In this document: one piece after another, positions 49,993 to 57,572 of the stretch
Position numbering within the stretch: the first letter of the stretch is position 1
How the letters are laid out: every line of letters begins with the position of its first letter
Source: Flavobacteriales bacterium
Lineage (GTDB): Bacteria; Bacteroidota; Bacteroidia; Flavobacteriales_F; PHOS-HE28
NCBI GenBank assembly: GCA_026129465.1
Contig: JAHCIA010000001.1
Coordinates: forward strand, 1-64,000
DNA: 64,000 bases
Direction: 5' to 3'
The notes under the pieces: model-generated
Database searches by the model: none
Told to the model about the DNA's origin: nothing
The model's input: only the letters and a program-made list of their open reading frames with translations
Translations under genes and position numbers: made by a program

Positions 49993-52808
49993 GGCTTCTG
50001 CGTGTCGCGATCGGCGATGCGACGCCACACGGCCAGGCCGGTGCCCAGTGCCAGCAGCACGCAACCGATCCAAAGGATGTTGATGCCCGGGAAGGCGAGG
50101 GCCTGCATCACCAGGAATTCGGCCTCGGCCACGTTCACCCCCAACAATGGCGGCTCGTCACCGGCAGGGTTCCCATCCACCGAGGCCAGCCCATAGCGCA
50201 TGCGCAAGGCGGGGATCTCGGCCGGTTTTCCCGCTACGGGTTCGCCGTTGGAATAGACCACCATGGGCCGGGCCTCGAACCAACGATCGGTGCGGTAGAG
50301 GTCGCGGATGCGGAGCGCCACGGCGTAAACGGTGAAGCGGTCGCCCAGCATGGCCAGGGTCACACTGTCGCGTACGGTATACACACTATCGATCACCACC
50401 ACGCTGTTGGGCGTTACGATGGTGTCGCCCACGGTCTTGTCATAGCGGCGGTCGGGCATCCAGCCGAAGGCGGTGGAGTCCTTGTCGGTGCTCAGGTCCG
50501 CATAGCGCACATGCGTGTACAGGTCGCGGTTCCACCAGTGCTTGGTACTCGGTTCGGCCACGTTGCCGAAGCGCGGATTCAATTGCACGAAAGGCGCCAG
50601 ACCGAAGCGGCGATCGCCCGGACGTGTGTCACTCCAGTCGCGTGCGTACCACAACGCGCGTTTCGGGTGGTCCTCGATCGGTTCCCAATGCGCCGGTTGG
50701 TCGGCCAGGAATACGGGACCCGCGCGGTGGTCGTTCTTCGCGCGGAAGAGCATGTCGCCCACGCGCACCGTGTCGCCCATGCGATAGTCGCGCGGCTCCA
50801 CCGCGAAGTAGTCCATGTGGTAGAAGAGGTTCACCCCTTCCTGCTCCTTCTCGCGGTAGTGCACGTAGTGGTCGCCCATGCGCACGGTGTCTCCGCGGTA
50901 GAGCAGGATGTCCGTGCTGTTGCTGAAGGAGGCGTTCAGGAAGCGCAGGTCCATGCCCTTGGCGTTGCGGCTCACCTCCTCCTTGCTGCCCGTGCTGATC
51001 AAGGCCCCCAGCAATACCAGGCCGAAACCCACGTGCGCGATGCTCGGCCCGGCGTGGCGCAGACGGCCCTTGAGCACGGCGGGGATGTAGCTGGCATTGG
51101 CCGCGACTGCGAAGAGGGTGGCGAAGAGCATGGCACCATGGAGCATCTCGCGCAGGCCGTAGCCGAGCACGACGACCAGCATGACGGTGAGCGCCACGGA
51201 AACGATGAAAGGCCACAACAGGGCGCGCAGCACCTTGCGCATGTCACTGTCCTTCCAGCGCAGGTATTGCGTGAAGGCGACCAGGATGCTGATGATCACC
51301 GCGAAGGGCAACTGCCACTTGTTGTAGTGCGGAATGGGGTCGGTGGGCGGTGCGATGCGCGCTTCGGCCAGCGCGGTGATGAAGCCCGGACCGGTGGCGT
51401 TGCCGAGCCGTTCCAGCAGGTCGTTCCAAGGTTCCAGCAGCAGGTTGAAGACCGGGATGCTGGTGCTGAAGGTGATCTGTAGCGCGCTCACGAGCAGCAC
51501 GAGCGATCCGATGAAGATCCAGAACTCCCTTGACCAGAGGGACTCCTCGGGGTCATCGCTGTTGAAGCCACGGCGGTAGGCCGATAGCATGTGCAACGAG
51601 GTAACGAAACCGAAGACGACCACCGCCTCCGCGGGCACGTCCAGACCGATGCCGACGATGAGCAAAGCCAGGCTCGAGAGCGCATAGAAGCGACGGTGAC
51701 CCGCACCGGCGGGCAGCAGCAGCAGCACGGAGAGCGCGGTGAAGAAGAGCATGAAGACCAGGAGCCCGGGCAGCATGCCGTCGCCCGTGAAGCTGTGTAC
51801 GCTGGTGTCGCCCAGTACACCGCTTCGGGTGAGGAAAGTGCTGTACAGCACGAACAGAAAGGTGCCAAGGGTCAGCAGGAAGGTGGCGAAGAGCGAGGTC
51901 TCGCGGCGCCGGTTCACCATCATCAGATGGCCGGCCGCCACCAAGGTGATCCACGGCACGAGCGAGGCGTTCTCCACGGGATCCCAGGCCCAGAAGCCGC
52001 CGAAGCTCAGCGCCTCATAGGCCCACGCGCCGCCCATGAGGATGCCGGTGCCGAGCACCATCACACCGAAGAAGGTCCAAGGCAGGGCCGGGGCCATCCA
52101 AGCGCGGCGCTCTCCGGTCCAGAGACCGGCGATGGCGTAGGCGAAGGGCACCAGCGTGGCGGAGAAGCCCAGGAAAAGGGTGGGGGGATGGATGACCATC
52201 CAGTAATTCTGTAGCAAGGGGTTGAGGCCGCGGCCATCCTTGAGCTGTTCGATGCGATCGATGTATTCGGACACCAGCGTCCAAGGCAGGCCGAGGTTCT
52301 CCGGCAACTGCCGGATCAGCAGGAAAGGGCTGCTGCCGATGCGCGTATCACCGAAGTAGATGCCCAGCAACATGGTGGCCAGGAAGACCTGCACCGCCGC
52401 GAAGACCGCCATCACCGGTGCCTCCCATTTGCCTGCGCGGAACATGAGGATATTGCCCAGCACCACATGCCAGAAAGTCCAGAGCAGGAAGGAGCCTTCC
52501 TGCCCCTCCCAGAAGCAGCTGGCTATGTACTTCATGGGCATGGCCAGATTGCTGTGCTTCCACACGTAGTCGTACTGGAACCAATGCTTGAAAAGCATGG
52601 TGAAAAGGATCACCACGATGCCGATGACCGCGGTGGAATGCAATACGAAGCCGATGCGTCCCACGGCCTTCCAGCCTTCATCACGCCGGGTGGTGGCGAA
52701 GACGAATGCCACCGTGGCCAGCAGGGCCGCCACAAAGGACACGATCGTGAGCGCATGCCCGAGTTGCCCCGCCCAGGCCTGTTCACCGATGTAGTGGATG
52801 CGATCCAT
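49989..52808 (-). CDS. ccmF: Cytochrome c maturation protein CcmF (long form)
   Basis: A 939-residue heme-handling membrane protein. The first two-thirds has about 15 helices with the heme-binding WWD motif in FGGFWAWDPVENASLVPW; HPPTLFLGF and HYNKWQLP bring conserved histidines. The C-terminal quarter (from about residue 620 to 905) is a periplasmic domain with repeated short beta pieces (MGDHYVHYREKEQEGV, RVGDMLFRAKNDH), longer than in E. coli CcmF (about 650 residues). It presents heme to apocytochrome c. Start 52808 (MDRIHYIGEQAWAGQLGH) is preferred over the ATG at 52832, which lies in a heptanucleotide repeat. Confidence 0.9.
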   Translation of the reverse strand: MDRIHYIGEQAWAGQLGHALTIVSFVAALLATVAFVFATTRRDEGWKAVGRIGFVLHSTAVIGIVVILFTMLFKHWFQYDYVWKHSNLAMPMKYIASCFWEGQEGSFLLWTFWHVVLGNILMFRAGKWEAPVMAVFAAVQVFLATMLLGIYFGDTRIGSSPFLLIRQLPENLGLPWTLVSEYIDRIEQLKDGRGLNPLLQNYWMVIHPPTLFLGFSATLVPFAYAIAGLWTGERRAWMAPALPWTFFGVMVLGTGILMGGAWAYEALSFGGFWAWDPVENASLVPWITLVAAGHLMMVNRRRETSLFATFLLTLGTFLFVLYSTFLTRSGVLGDTSVHSFTGDGMLPGLLVFMLFFTALSVLLLLPAGAGHRRFYALSSLALLIVGIGLDVPAEAVVVFGFVTSLHMLSAYRRGFNSDDPEESLWSREFWIFIGSLVLLVSALQITFSTSIPVFNLLLEPWNDLLERLGNATGPGFITALAEARIAPPTDPIPHYNKWQLPFAVIISILVAFTQYLRWKDSDMRKVLRALLWPFIVSVALTVMLVVVLGYGLREMLHGAMLFATLFAVAANASYIPAVLKGRLRHAGPSIAHVGFGLVLLGALISTGSKEEVSRNAKGMDLRFLNASFSNSTDILLYRGDTVRMGDHYVHYREKEQEGVNLFYHMDYFAVEPRDYRMGDTVRVGDMLFRAKNDHRAGPVFLADQPAHWEPIEDHPKRALWYARDWSDTRPGDRRFGLAPFVQLNPRFGNVAEPSTKHWWNRDLYTHVRYADLSTDKDSTAFGWMPDRRYDKTVGDTIVTPNSVVVIDSVYTVRDSVTLAMLGDRFTVYAVALRIRDLYRTDRWFEARPMVVYSNGEPVAGKPAEIPALRMRYGLASVDGNPAGDEPPLLGVNVAEAEFLVMQALAFPGINILWIGCVLLALGTGLAVWRRIADRDTQKP

Positions 52809-52828
52809 GCTGTTGTCAACCCTCAACT

Positions 52829-52849
52829 TCAACCATCAACCATCAACCA
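52829..52849. repeat. TCAACCA tandem repeat (3 copies)
   Basis: Three perfect tandem copies of TCAACCA, read on the plus strand, between ccmF and ccmE. They include the ccmE stop codon (52843-52845) and create the upstream in-frame ATG at 52832 of ccmF. Short runs like this are prone to slippage. Confidence 0.7.
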
Positions 52850-53232
52850 TCGATACTGTGCTCCTCATTGTACTTGCTCGGGCACTTCATGAGCATGTCC
52901 CGGGCGTGGAACTCGCCATCTGGCGTGGCCTTGCCGATAAGCACGAGGCGTTCGCTGCGTTCGAAGTCCTGTGGCTTGGCCTTGTTCAGGTGCACGCGCG
53001 CGGTATTGCCCTCCAGGTCCACCATGGTGAAGGTGGTGAGGCTGGCATTGAGGCTGGGTTCGTAGATGATGTCCTGACTGCGATCCAGCACACCCACCAC
53101 ATGGTACTCTCGCCCCGGGTTCTCCATCGCCTGGTGCAGATCGGCATAAGTGCTGCTGTCGTACAAGGAACCGATCAACGCCGCGATGGAGATGGCGATG
53201 ATGACGATGGCGATGATGTGGGAGCGTTTCAT
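52843..53232 (-). CDS. ccmE: Heme chaperone CcmE, CXXXY type
   Basis: A 129-residue membrane-anchored heme chaperone: one N-terminal helix (HIIAIVIIAISIAALIGSL), then an OB-fold domain (REYHVVGVLDRS ... LVLIGKATPDGEF). In standard CcmE heme binds His in HXXXY; here the position reads CPSKY (Cys117, Tyr121), the CXXXY form. It carries heme to CcmF. Sits between ccmD and ccmF, with no ccmH in the window, which matches the described variant of System I. Confidence 0.9.
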   Translation of the reverse strand: MKRSHIIAIVIIAISIAALIGSLYDSSTYADLHQAMENPGREYHVVGVLDRSQDIIYEPSLNASLTTFTMVDLEGNTARVHLNKAKPQDFERSERLVLIGKATPDGEFHARDMLMKCPSKYNEEHSIDG

Positions 53233-53292
53233 GGGATGATCAGGTACTCATGTGCGCATGCGGTCAAAAGTCCTTGACCCAAGGTGCGCTGG

Positions 53293-53505
53293 TCACTTCT
53301 TGTCCAATTTCTCCTCCAGCCGCTTCAACCTCCGGTCCTGCGCCCAAAGCCACACGCCGATGCCCAGGATGATGATCGCCACCACGGCCACCACGGCATT
53401 CATCTTGCCGCCGCCGTATAGATCGTCCTCCAGCCAGTTCGGTGCTTGGGCGCGCAGCATGGTCGGTGCCAGCAGCAACAGGCCGGGGATGATGAAGGTT
53501 CTCAT
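53293..53505 (-). CDS. ccmD: CcmD-family small membrane protein
   Basis: A 70-residue protein with a signal-like N-terminus (MRTFIIPGLLLLAPTMLRAQ), one membrane helix (MNAVVAVVAIIILGIGVWLW) and a basic/acidic tail (AQDRRLKRLEEKLDKK). Size, topology and position between ccmC and ccmE fit the Bacteroidota CcmD-like family, which helps release holo-CcmE. Its 5' end overlaps the ccmC stop by 4 bases. Confidence 0.8.
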   Translation of the reverse strand: MRTFIIPGLLLLAPTMLRAQAPNWLEDDLYGGGKMNAVVAVVAIIILGIGVWLWAQDRRLKRLEEKLDKK

Positions 53506-54512
53506 GCGTCAAGTTTTTCCTGTACGCGCGTGGCGCGTTGGCGCAGGTCGTATATCCAAAGGCCAAGCAGTATCCATCCTGCCACGGCTGGATAGAAGAC
53601 CATGCGCAGGCGGTCGTCGAGGTCCAGATCGCTGAAGGGGCTGTTGCCGCCGCTGCCGGGGTGGAGGCTGTCCACCTGGTTCAACCGGGGCACCACGAAG
53701 AGGAAAAGCACCAGCAGCATGAAGGCGAAGATGTTGTAGATCGCCGCGAGCCGGGCGCGTTTGTGCCCATCGGCCACCGATCCGCGCAACACCAGATAGG
53801 CCAGGTAGATCAAGGCGGTCACTGCGGCGCCATTGAGCTTCACGTCGTTCGTCCAGAAGGCGGTCCATGTGGCGCGCGCCCAAACCATGCCTGTGAGCAG
53901 ACCCAGCGCGCAGAAGAGCAGGCCCACATGCACGGCGGTCGCGGCTTCCCGGTCGCGGTCCAGCGATCCGCTGCCCAAATGCCGGATGCTTTTCCAAACG
54001 GAGAGGCCCATCAGCGCGATCATGGTGAACCACATGGGCACGTGGAAATGGAGGTTGCGGATGCTCTCGTACAAGATGCTGCGGTTGGGGAAGGCGAAAC
54101 CCGCGGATGCGCTGTTCGCCGGTCCGGCCGGTTCGCAAGTGCCCTCCTTCGCACCATCACCGATGCCGGTGGTGTGAAAAGCAGAAGGGTAGGCGAGTCC
54201 TTCCACATGCAGATCGGTCATCATGCTGCGCAGTCCTCCGGGGACCGCCACTTTCAGCCGCAAGTGGGTCGCATCGATCACCTCCACGCTTTGTGGGCAA
54301 ACGAACTGTTCTCCATTCGCGAGGCGGGCCGCCGGGACTTCCGCAGCGGTCCAGCCGGTATTGTATCCGGTGACGGTGATCGTCGCATCACCCGGTCCTA
54401 TGCGGCTCGGGGACACGTGTACCAAGGCAGGACCCAGCGGTGCGAGCAGGGCGGCAACGGATGCGACCGTGAGCAACGCGATCGCCAGGAATTTCCACCA
54501 CCAATGCCTCAT
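53502..54512 (-). CDS. ccmC: Heme transport protein CcmC with periplasmic insertion
   Basis: A 336-residue heme-handling protein that loads CcmE. After the first helix (residues 8-29) comes an extra soluble domain of about 115 residues (VHVSPSRIGPGDATITVTGYNTGWTAAEVP ..., with Cys pairs FVCPQ and GTCEPAG), absent in the E. coli protein of 245 residues. The core resumes at SILYESIRNLHFHVPMWFTMIA (heme His) and continues with RATWTAFWTNDVKLNGAA as the WWD equivalent, and SLHPGSGG. A TACCTTTG box (minus, 54526-54533) lies 14 bases upstream, within the end of ccmB. Confidence 0.87.
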   Translation of the reverse strand: MRHWWWKFLAIALLTVASVAALLAPLGPALVHVSPSRIGPGDATITVTGYNTGWTAAEVPAARLANGEQFVCPQSVEVIDATHLRLKVAVPGGLRSMMTDLHVEGLAYPSAFHTTGIGDGAKEGTCEPAGPANSASAGFAFPNRSILYESIRNLHFHVPMWFTMIALMGLSVWKSIRHLGSGSLDRDREAATAVHVGLLFCALGLLTGMVWARATWTAFWTNDVKLNGAAVTALIYLAYLVLRGSVADGHKRARLAAIYNIFAFMLLVLFLFVVPRLNQVDSLHPGSGGNSPFSDLDLDDRLRMVFYPAVAGWILLGLWIYDLRQRATRVQEKLDA

Positions 54513-54515
54513 GGA

Positions 54516-55202
54516 TCAGTCGCGCCAAAGGTACGGGAACAGCAACCAGGACAAGGTGACGACGATGACGCCCAACAGTGCAAGACCCAGGAAATACGTG
54601 CCGGTGACCGCCCAACCCACGCCGTCCAGCGCCAGCTTGCTCACGCGCATCACCGTGAGCAGCATGGGAAGCACCAGCGGGAAGCCCAGGATGGCCATCA
54701 GGCCCAGACCACTACCGGCCCGTGCCGCGATGGCGGAGATCAGCGTGAGCACCGCTGCGAAGCCCGCACCACCCATGGCAACGGCCAGCAGGTATTGGGG
54801 CACATCCGCCTGGTCCATCACCTGGCCACCCATGAACAGCATATAGAACACCAGGCTCAGCAGGCTCAGCAGCAACATGGTGAGGATATTGTACACCGTG
54901 CGCGCCAGGATCACGCTGCGCGGATCGGCCAGGGTGTGGAGGTAGAGTTGGCGGCCATTGTCCTCGCGCTGGAAGGAGCGCGCCAACGCATTGAAGGCCG
55001 CGAACAGCAGGATGATCCAGAACAAGGCGTTCCAGGTGGCGATGGCCGGAGAGCCCTTCAGCGCCAGATGGGCCACATAGACGGCGCCGGTCACGTACAG
55101 CAGCATGCCTCCCCACGCGGCACGTTGCCGCAGGTCGAGTGCCGCTTCCAAGCGGATGAGCCAAGCGATCTCCCGGATCCGCAATGCATGTCCGCCATGC
55201 AC
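54516..55202 (-). CDS. ccmB: Heme exporter protein CcmB
   Basis: A 228-residue membrane protein with six helices of the CcmB family, an ABC-type permease that with CcmA releases holo-CcmE. Landmarks are FNALARSFQREDNGRQLYLHTLADPRSVILARTVYN and LGFPLVLPMLLTVMRV. CcmA is not in the window. It begins the ccm cluster, 3 bases from ccmC. Confidence 0.86.
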   Translation of the reverse strand: MHGGHALRIREIAWLIRLEAALDLRQRAAWGGMLLYVTGAVYVAHLALKGSPAIATWNALFWIILLFAAFNALARSFQREDNGRQLYLHTLADPRSVILARTVYNILTMLLLSLLSLVFYMLFMGGQVMDQADVPQYLLAVAMGGAGFAAVLTLISAIAARAGSGLGLMAILGFPLVLPMLLTVMRVSKLALDGVGWAVTGTYFLGLALLGVIVVTLSWLLFPYLWRD

Positions 55203-55244
55203 CGGTCAGGCGGCGTGTGGCGGCGCGGCGAAGGTAACCTCCGC

Positions 55245-56090
55245 TCAGCGGCGCGTCTTGTCGCGCACTTCCACCGCTTCGGCGGTGTACACCATGTAAA
55301 CGTCCATGAATGGGCGGATGGCCTCGGGCACCTTGCGGTTGGGTTCGCTGGGGATGATCAACAGCGCTTTGCCATCCCAGCGCGCTGCCTGGTAGGCCTT
55401 GTACTGCTTGAAATCCTTCAGGCGCGGGTAGCGCTTCTCGAAGCTGGCGATGCCCTCGGGCCAGTTGCGCTCATGGCTGCGGAACACCACCGCCTCGATC
55501 TCGGCCTTGCTCATGCCACGCTTTTCCAGTGCCGCGATGGCGGCGGGATCGCGGGACAGGTCGTAGGTGGCGTAGACCTCGTCAGCCTTCTTGATGCGGG
55601 CCTTCGGGTGGCGGGTCCAGTTGGGTCCTTTGCTCGCTGCGCGTTGCATGGCCACAGGTGGTGGATCCACCAGCCCGCTGTCGTTCACCACCAGGAAGAT
55701 GTCCGTGATCGGGCGCAACTCCTCGGGCATGTGGATGTTGGCGCTGGCATACAGGCCCACCAGCGATCGCTTCACGTCCTCTTCGTCGATGGACAGTGCG
55801 CAGACCCGGATGGCGGCGTAGTGCCTGATGGCTTCCCGGTTGGCGTCGCGGGCGCTATCGCCCTGCAGCCCGGCGGGCCATTGGTCCTGCTGGCTGGTGG
55901 TGATCGCGGCACCGATGATGCCATCGGCCAGCCCGGCGGCCTGCAACGCGGCCATGGCGTTCTTGTCACGGCCCAGTTCGGGCGAGGCCATGATGGCCAA
56001 TGGTTCCATGATGCGCACCGGTGTCTGGGCCAGGAGCGTGACGTAAGTGCCCATGACCAGCAACGTGAAGAGGGTCCTTTTTTCCATCAT
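55245..56090 (-). CDS. Exported hypothetical protein
   Basis: A 281-residue protein with a signal-like start (KRTLFTLLVMGTYVTLLAQ). It contains two similar halves: VRIMEPLAIMASPELG and DLFVVN-type motifs (PEELRPITDIFLVVNDSGLVDPP; PEAIRPFMDVYMVYTAEAVEV), suggesting an internal duplication. No family recognised. Start 56090 (or adjacent ATG 56087). It ends 42 bases before ccmB and may belong to that transcript. Confidence 0.7.
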   Translation of the reverse strand: MMEKRTLFTLLVMGTYVTLLAQTPVRIMEPLAIMASPELGRDKNAMAALQAAGLADGIIGAAITTSQQDQWPAGLQGDSARDANREAIRHYAAIRVCALSIDEEDVKRSLVGLYASANIHMPEELRPITDIFLVVNDSGLVDPPPVAMQRAASKGPNWTRHPKARIKKADEVYATYDLSRDPAAIAALEKRGMSKAEIEAVVFRSHERNWPEGIASFEKRYPRLKDFKQYKAYQAARWDGKALLIIPSEPNRKVPEAIRPFMDVYMVYTAEAVEVRDKTRR

Positions 56091-56199
56091 GCGCCGGTAT
56101 ACGCCGCCACAAGGGAATAGGGTACATCGCACACGCCCCGTTCGACCAATGGGGGCGCAGGCCCGTTGAACAATGCCGATCTTCGCACGTTCATCTGCC

Positions 56200-56790
56200 A
56201 TGCGCCTCTTAATCTTTGCGCCCTGCTTGCTCGCGCTGGCTTGTGGCCAGGCCGACCGGATCCGCCTGGGTCCGGTGAGCATGCCCATCCAAAGTCCCCA
56301 GACCCCGCCCGCCATGTCATTCCACGACCTCAGCGCCACCGACATTGAAGGCCAACTCGTGCGGTTCGACCGCTACAAAGGCAGCAAGGTGATCGTGGTG
56401 AATACCGCCAGCGAATGCGGCTATACCCCGCAGTATGCCCAGTTGCAGGAGCTTTACGACAACAACAAGGACCAGGGGCTGGTGGTCATCGGCTTTCCCT
56501 GCAATGATTTCGGCGGCCAGGAGCCCGGAAGCGAGGAGGCGATCGCCGCATTCTGCCAGAAGAACTATGGAGTGACCTTCCCCATGATGGCCAAGGTGGA
56601 CATCAAAGGCGAACAGCCCCATGCCGTCTTCAACTGGCTGATGCACAAGTCGCAGAACGGAGTGTTGGACCACCGCGTGAAGTGGAATTTCCACAAGTTC
56701 CTGATCGATGGGCAGGGCAGGCTCGTGGATGCTTTCCCCAGCGGAGTATCGCCCTTGGACGACAAGATCCTGCGCTGGGTCCAAGACTGA
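56200..56790 (+). CDS. Glutathione-peroxidase-family thiol peroxidase lipoprotein
   Basis: A 196-residue peroxidase. MRLLIFAPCLLALACGQ ends in a lipobox cysteine (Cys15), so it is predicted to be membrane-anchored outside the cytoplasm. VVNTASECGYTPQY holds the peroxidatic Cys73; Gln107 (NDFGGQEP) and Trp162 (KWNFHKF) complete the active site, and Cys119 is a candidate resolving cysteine, as in thioredoxin-dependent Gpx enzymes. Reduces peroxides using a thiol donor. It precedes bshB1 by 41 bases, so the two may be co-transcribed. Confidence 0.9.
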   Translation: MRLLIFAPCLLALACGQADRIRLGPVSMPIQSPQTPPAMSFHDLSATDIEGQLVRFDRYKGSKVIVVNTASECGYTPQYAQLQELYDNNKDQGLVVIGFPCNDFGGQEPGSEEAIAAFCQKNYGVTFPMMAKVDIKGEQPHAVFNWLMHKSQNGVLDHRVKWNFHKFLIDGQGRLVDAFPSGVSPLDDKILRWVQD

Positions 56791-56831
56791 TCGCCAGGGT
56801 GGATCACGCGGAGGATCCCCATCTTCGCCCG

Positions 56832-57566
56832 ATGATGAGCGGAACCATGCGGCAAGTGGACCTCCTTTGCGTAACGGCGCATCCCGATGATGTGGAGATC
56901 TCCATGGCGGGCACCGTGCTGCGGCATGTGGCCTTGGGCCATGCCGTTGGTCTGGTGGAACTGACCGCCGGAGAACTTGGCACCCGTGGCAGCGCCGAGC
57001 TGCGGGCCAGCGAAGCGGAAGCCGCGCGGCAGGTGCTTGGAGCCGGATTCCGCTATCAACTGGGTCTGCCGGACGGTTTCTTCCGGGCCGATAGGGAGAG
57101 CCTGTTGAAGGTGGTCGCCTGCATCCGCCTGCACCGGCCCAGGGTGCTGCTGACCAACGCGGTACGCGACCGCCATCCGGACCATGGCCGTGCCGCAGCA
57201 CTGGTGGCTGAAGCAAGTTTCCTCAGTGGCTTGCGACGCGTGGAGACCTTGCATGATGGCGAAGAACAGAAGCCCTGGCGCCCCGTGCACGTGTTGCACG
57301 CCATCCAGGACAATTGGATCGACCCCGACCTGGTGGTGGACGTTACCGCGCATTGGGAGCGGAAGCAGGAGGCTCTGCGGTGCTTCGCCTCCCAGTTCCA
57401 TGACCCTGCGAGCCAGGAGCCGCCCAGCCCCATCGCCAATCCGGATTTCATGCCCTACCTGGAAGGGCGACACCGCCAATTGGGCAGGCTCATTGGCGTG
57501 CCCTATGCCGAAGGCTACACCTGTGCACGGCCGCCCGGGGTGGACGATCTGCTGGCGCTCCGCTGA
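56832..57566 (+). CDS. bshB1: Bacillithiol biosynthesis deacetylase BshB1
   Basis: A 244-residue zinc LmbE-family deacetylase. LLCVTAHPDDVEISMAGTVLRH carries the zinc motif HPDD and RHPDHGRAA the third zinc His; GELGTRGSAELRASEAEAARQVLGA is characteristic of BshB1. It removes the acetyl group from GlcNAc-malate made by BshA (gene at 146). Start 56832; nearby ATGs at 56835 and 56847 are alternatives. No bshC (cysteine ligase) was seen in the window. It converges on the GT2 gene with a 6-base gap. Confidence 0.93.
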   Translation: MMSGTMRQVDLLCVTAHPDDVEISMAGTVLRHVALGHAVGLVELTAGELGTRGSAELRASEAEAARQVLGAGFRYQLGLPDGFFRADRESLLKVVACIRLHRPRVLLTNAVRDRHPDHGRAAALVAEASFLSGLRRVETLHDGEEQKPWRPVHVLHAIQDNWIDPDLVVDVTAHWERKQEALRCFASQFHDPASQEPPSPIANPDFMPYLEGRHRQLGRLIGVPYAEGYTCARPPGVDDLLALR

Positions 57567-57572
57567 GTGGGT

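Noticed and set aside
49986..51482. 498-codon frame antisense to ccmF
   Set aside because: The sense strand carries the WWD heme motif and transmembrane pattern; the antisense does not.
53538..56120. 860-codon plus-strand frame antisense to the ccm cluster
   Set aside because: It covers the opposite strand of ccmC, ccmB and the exported gene, all well supported; composition is His/Gln/Gly-rich.
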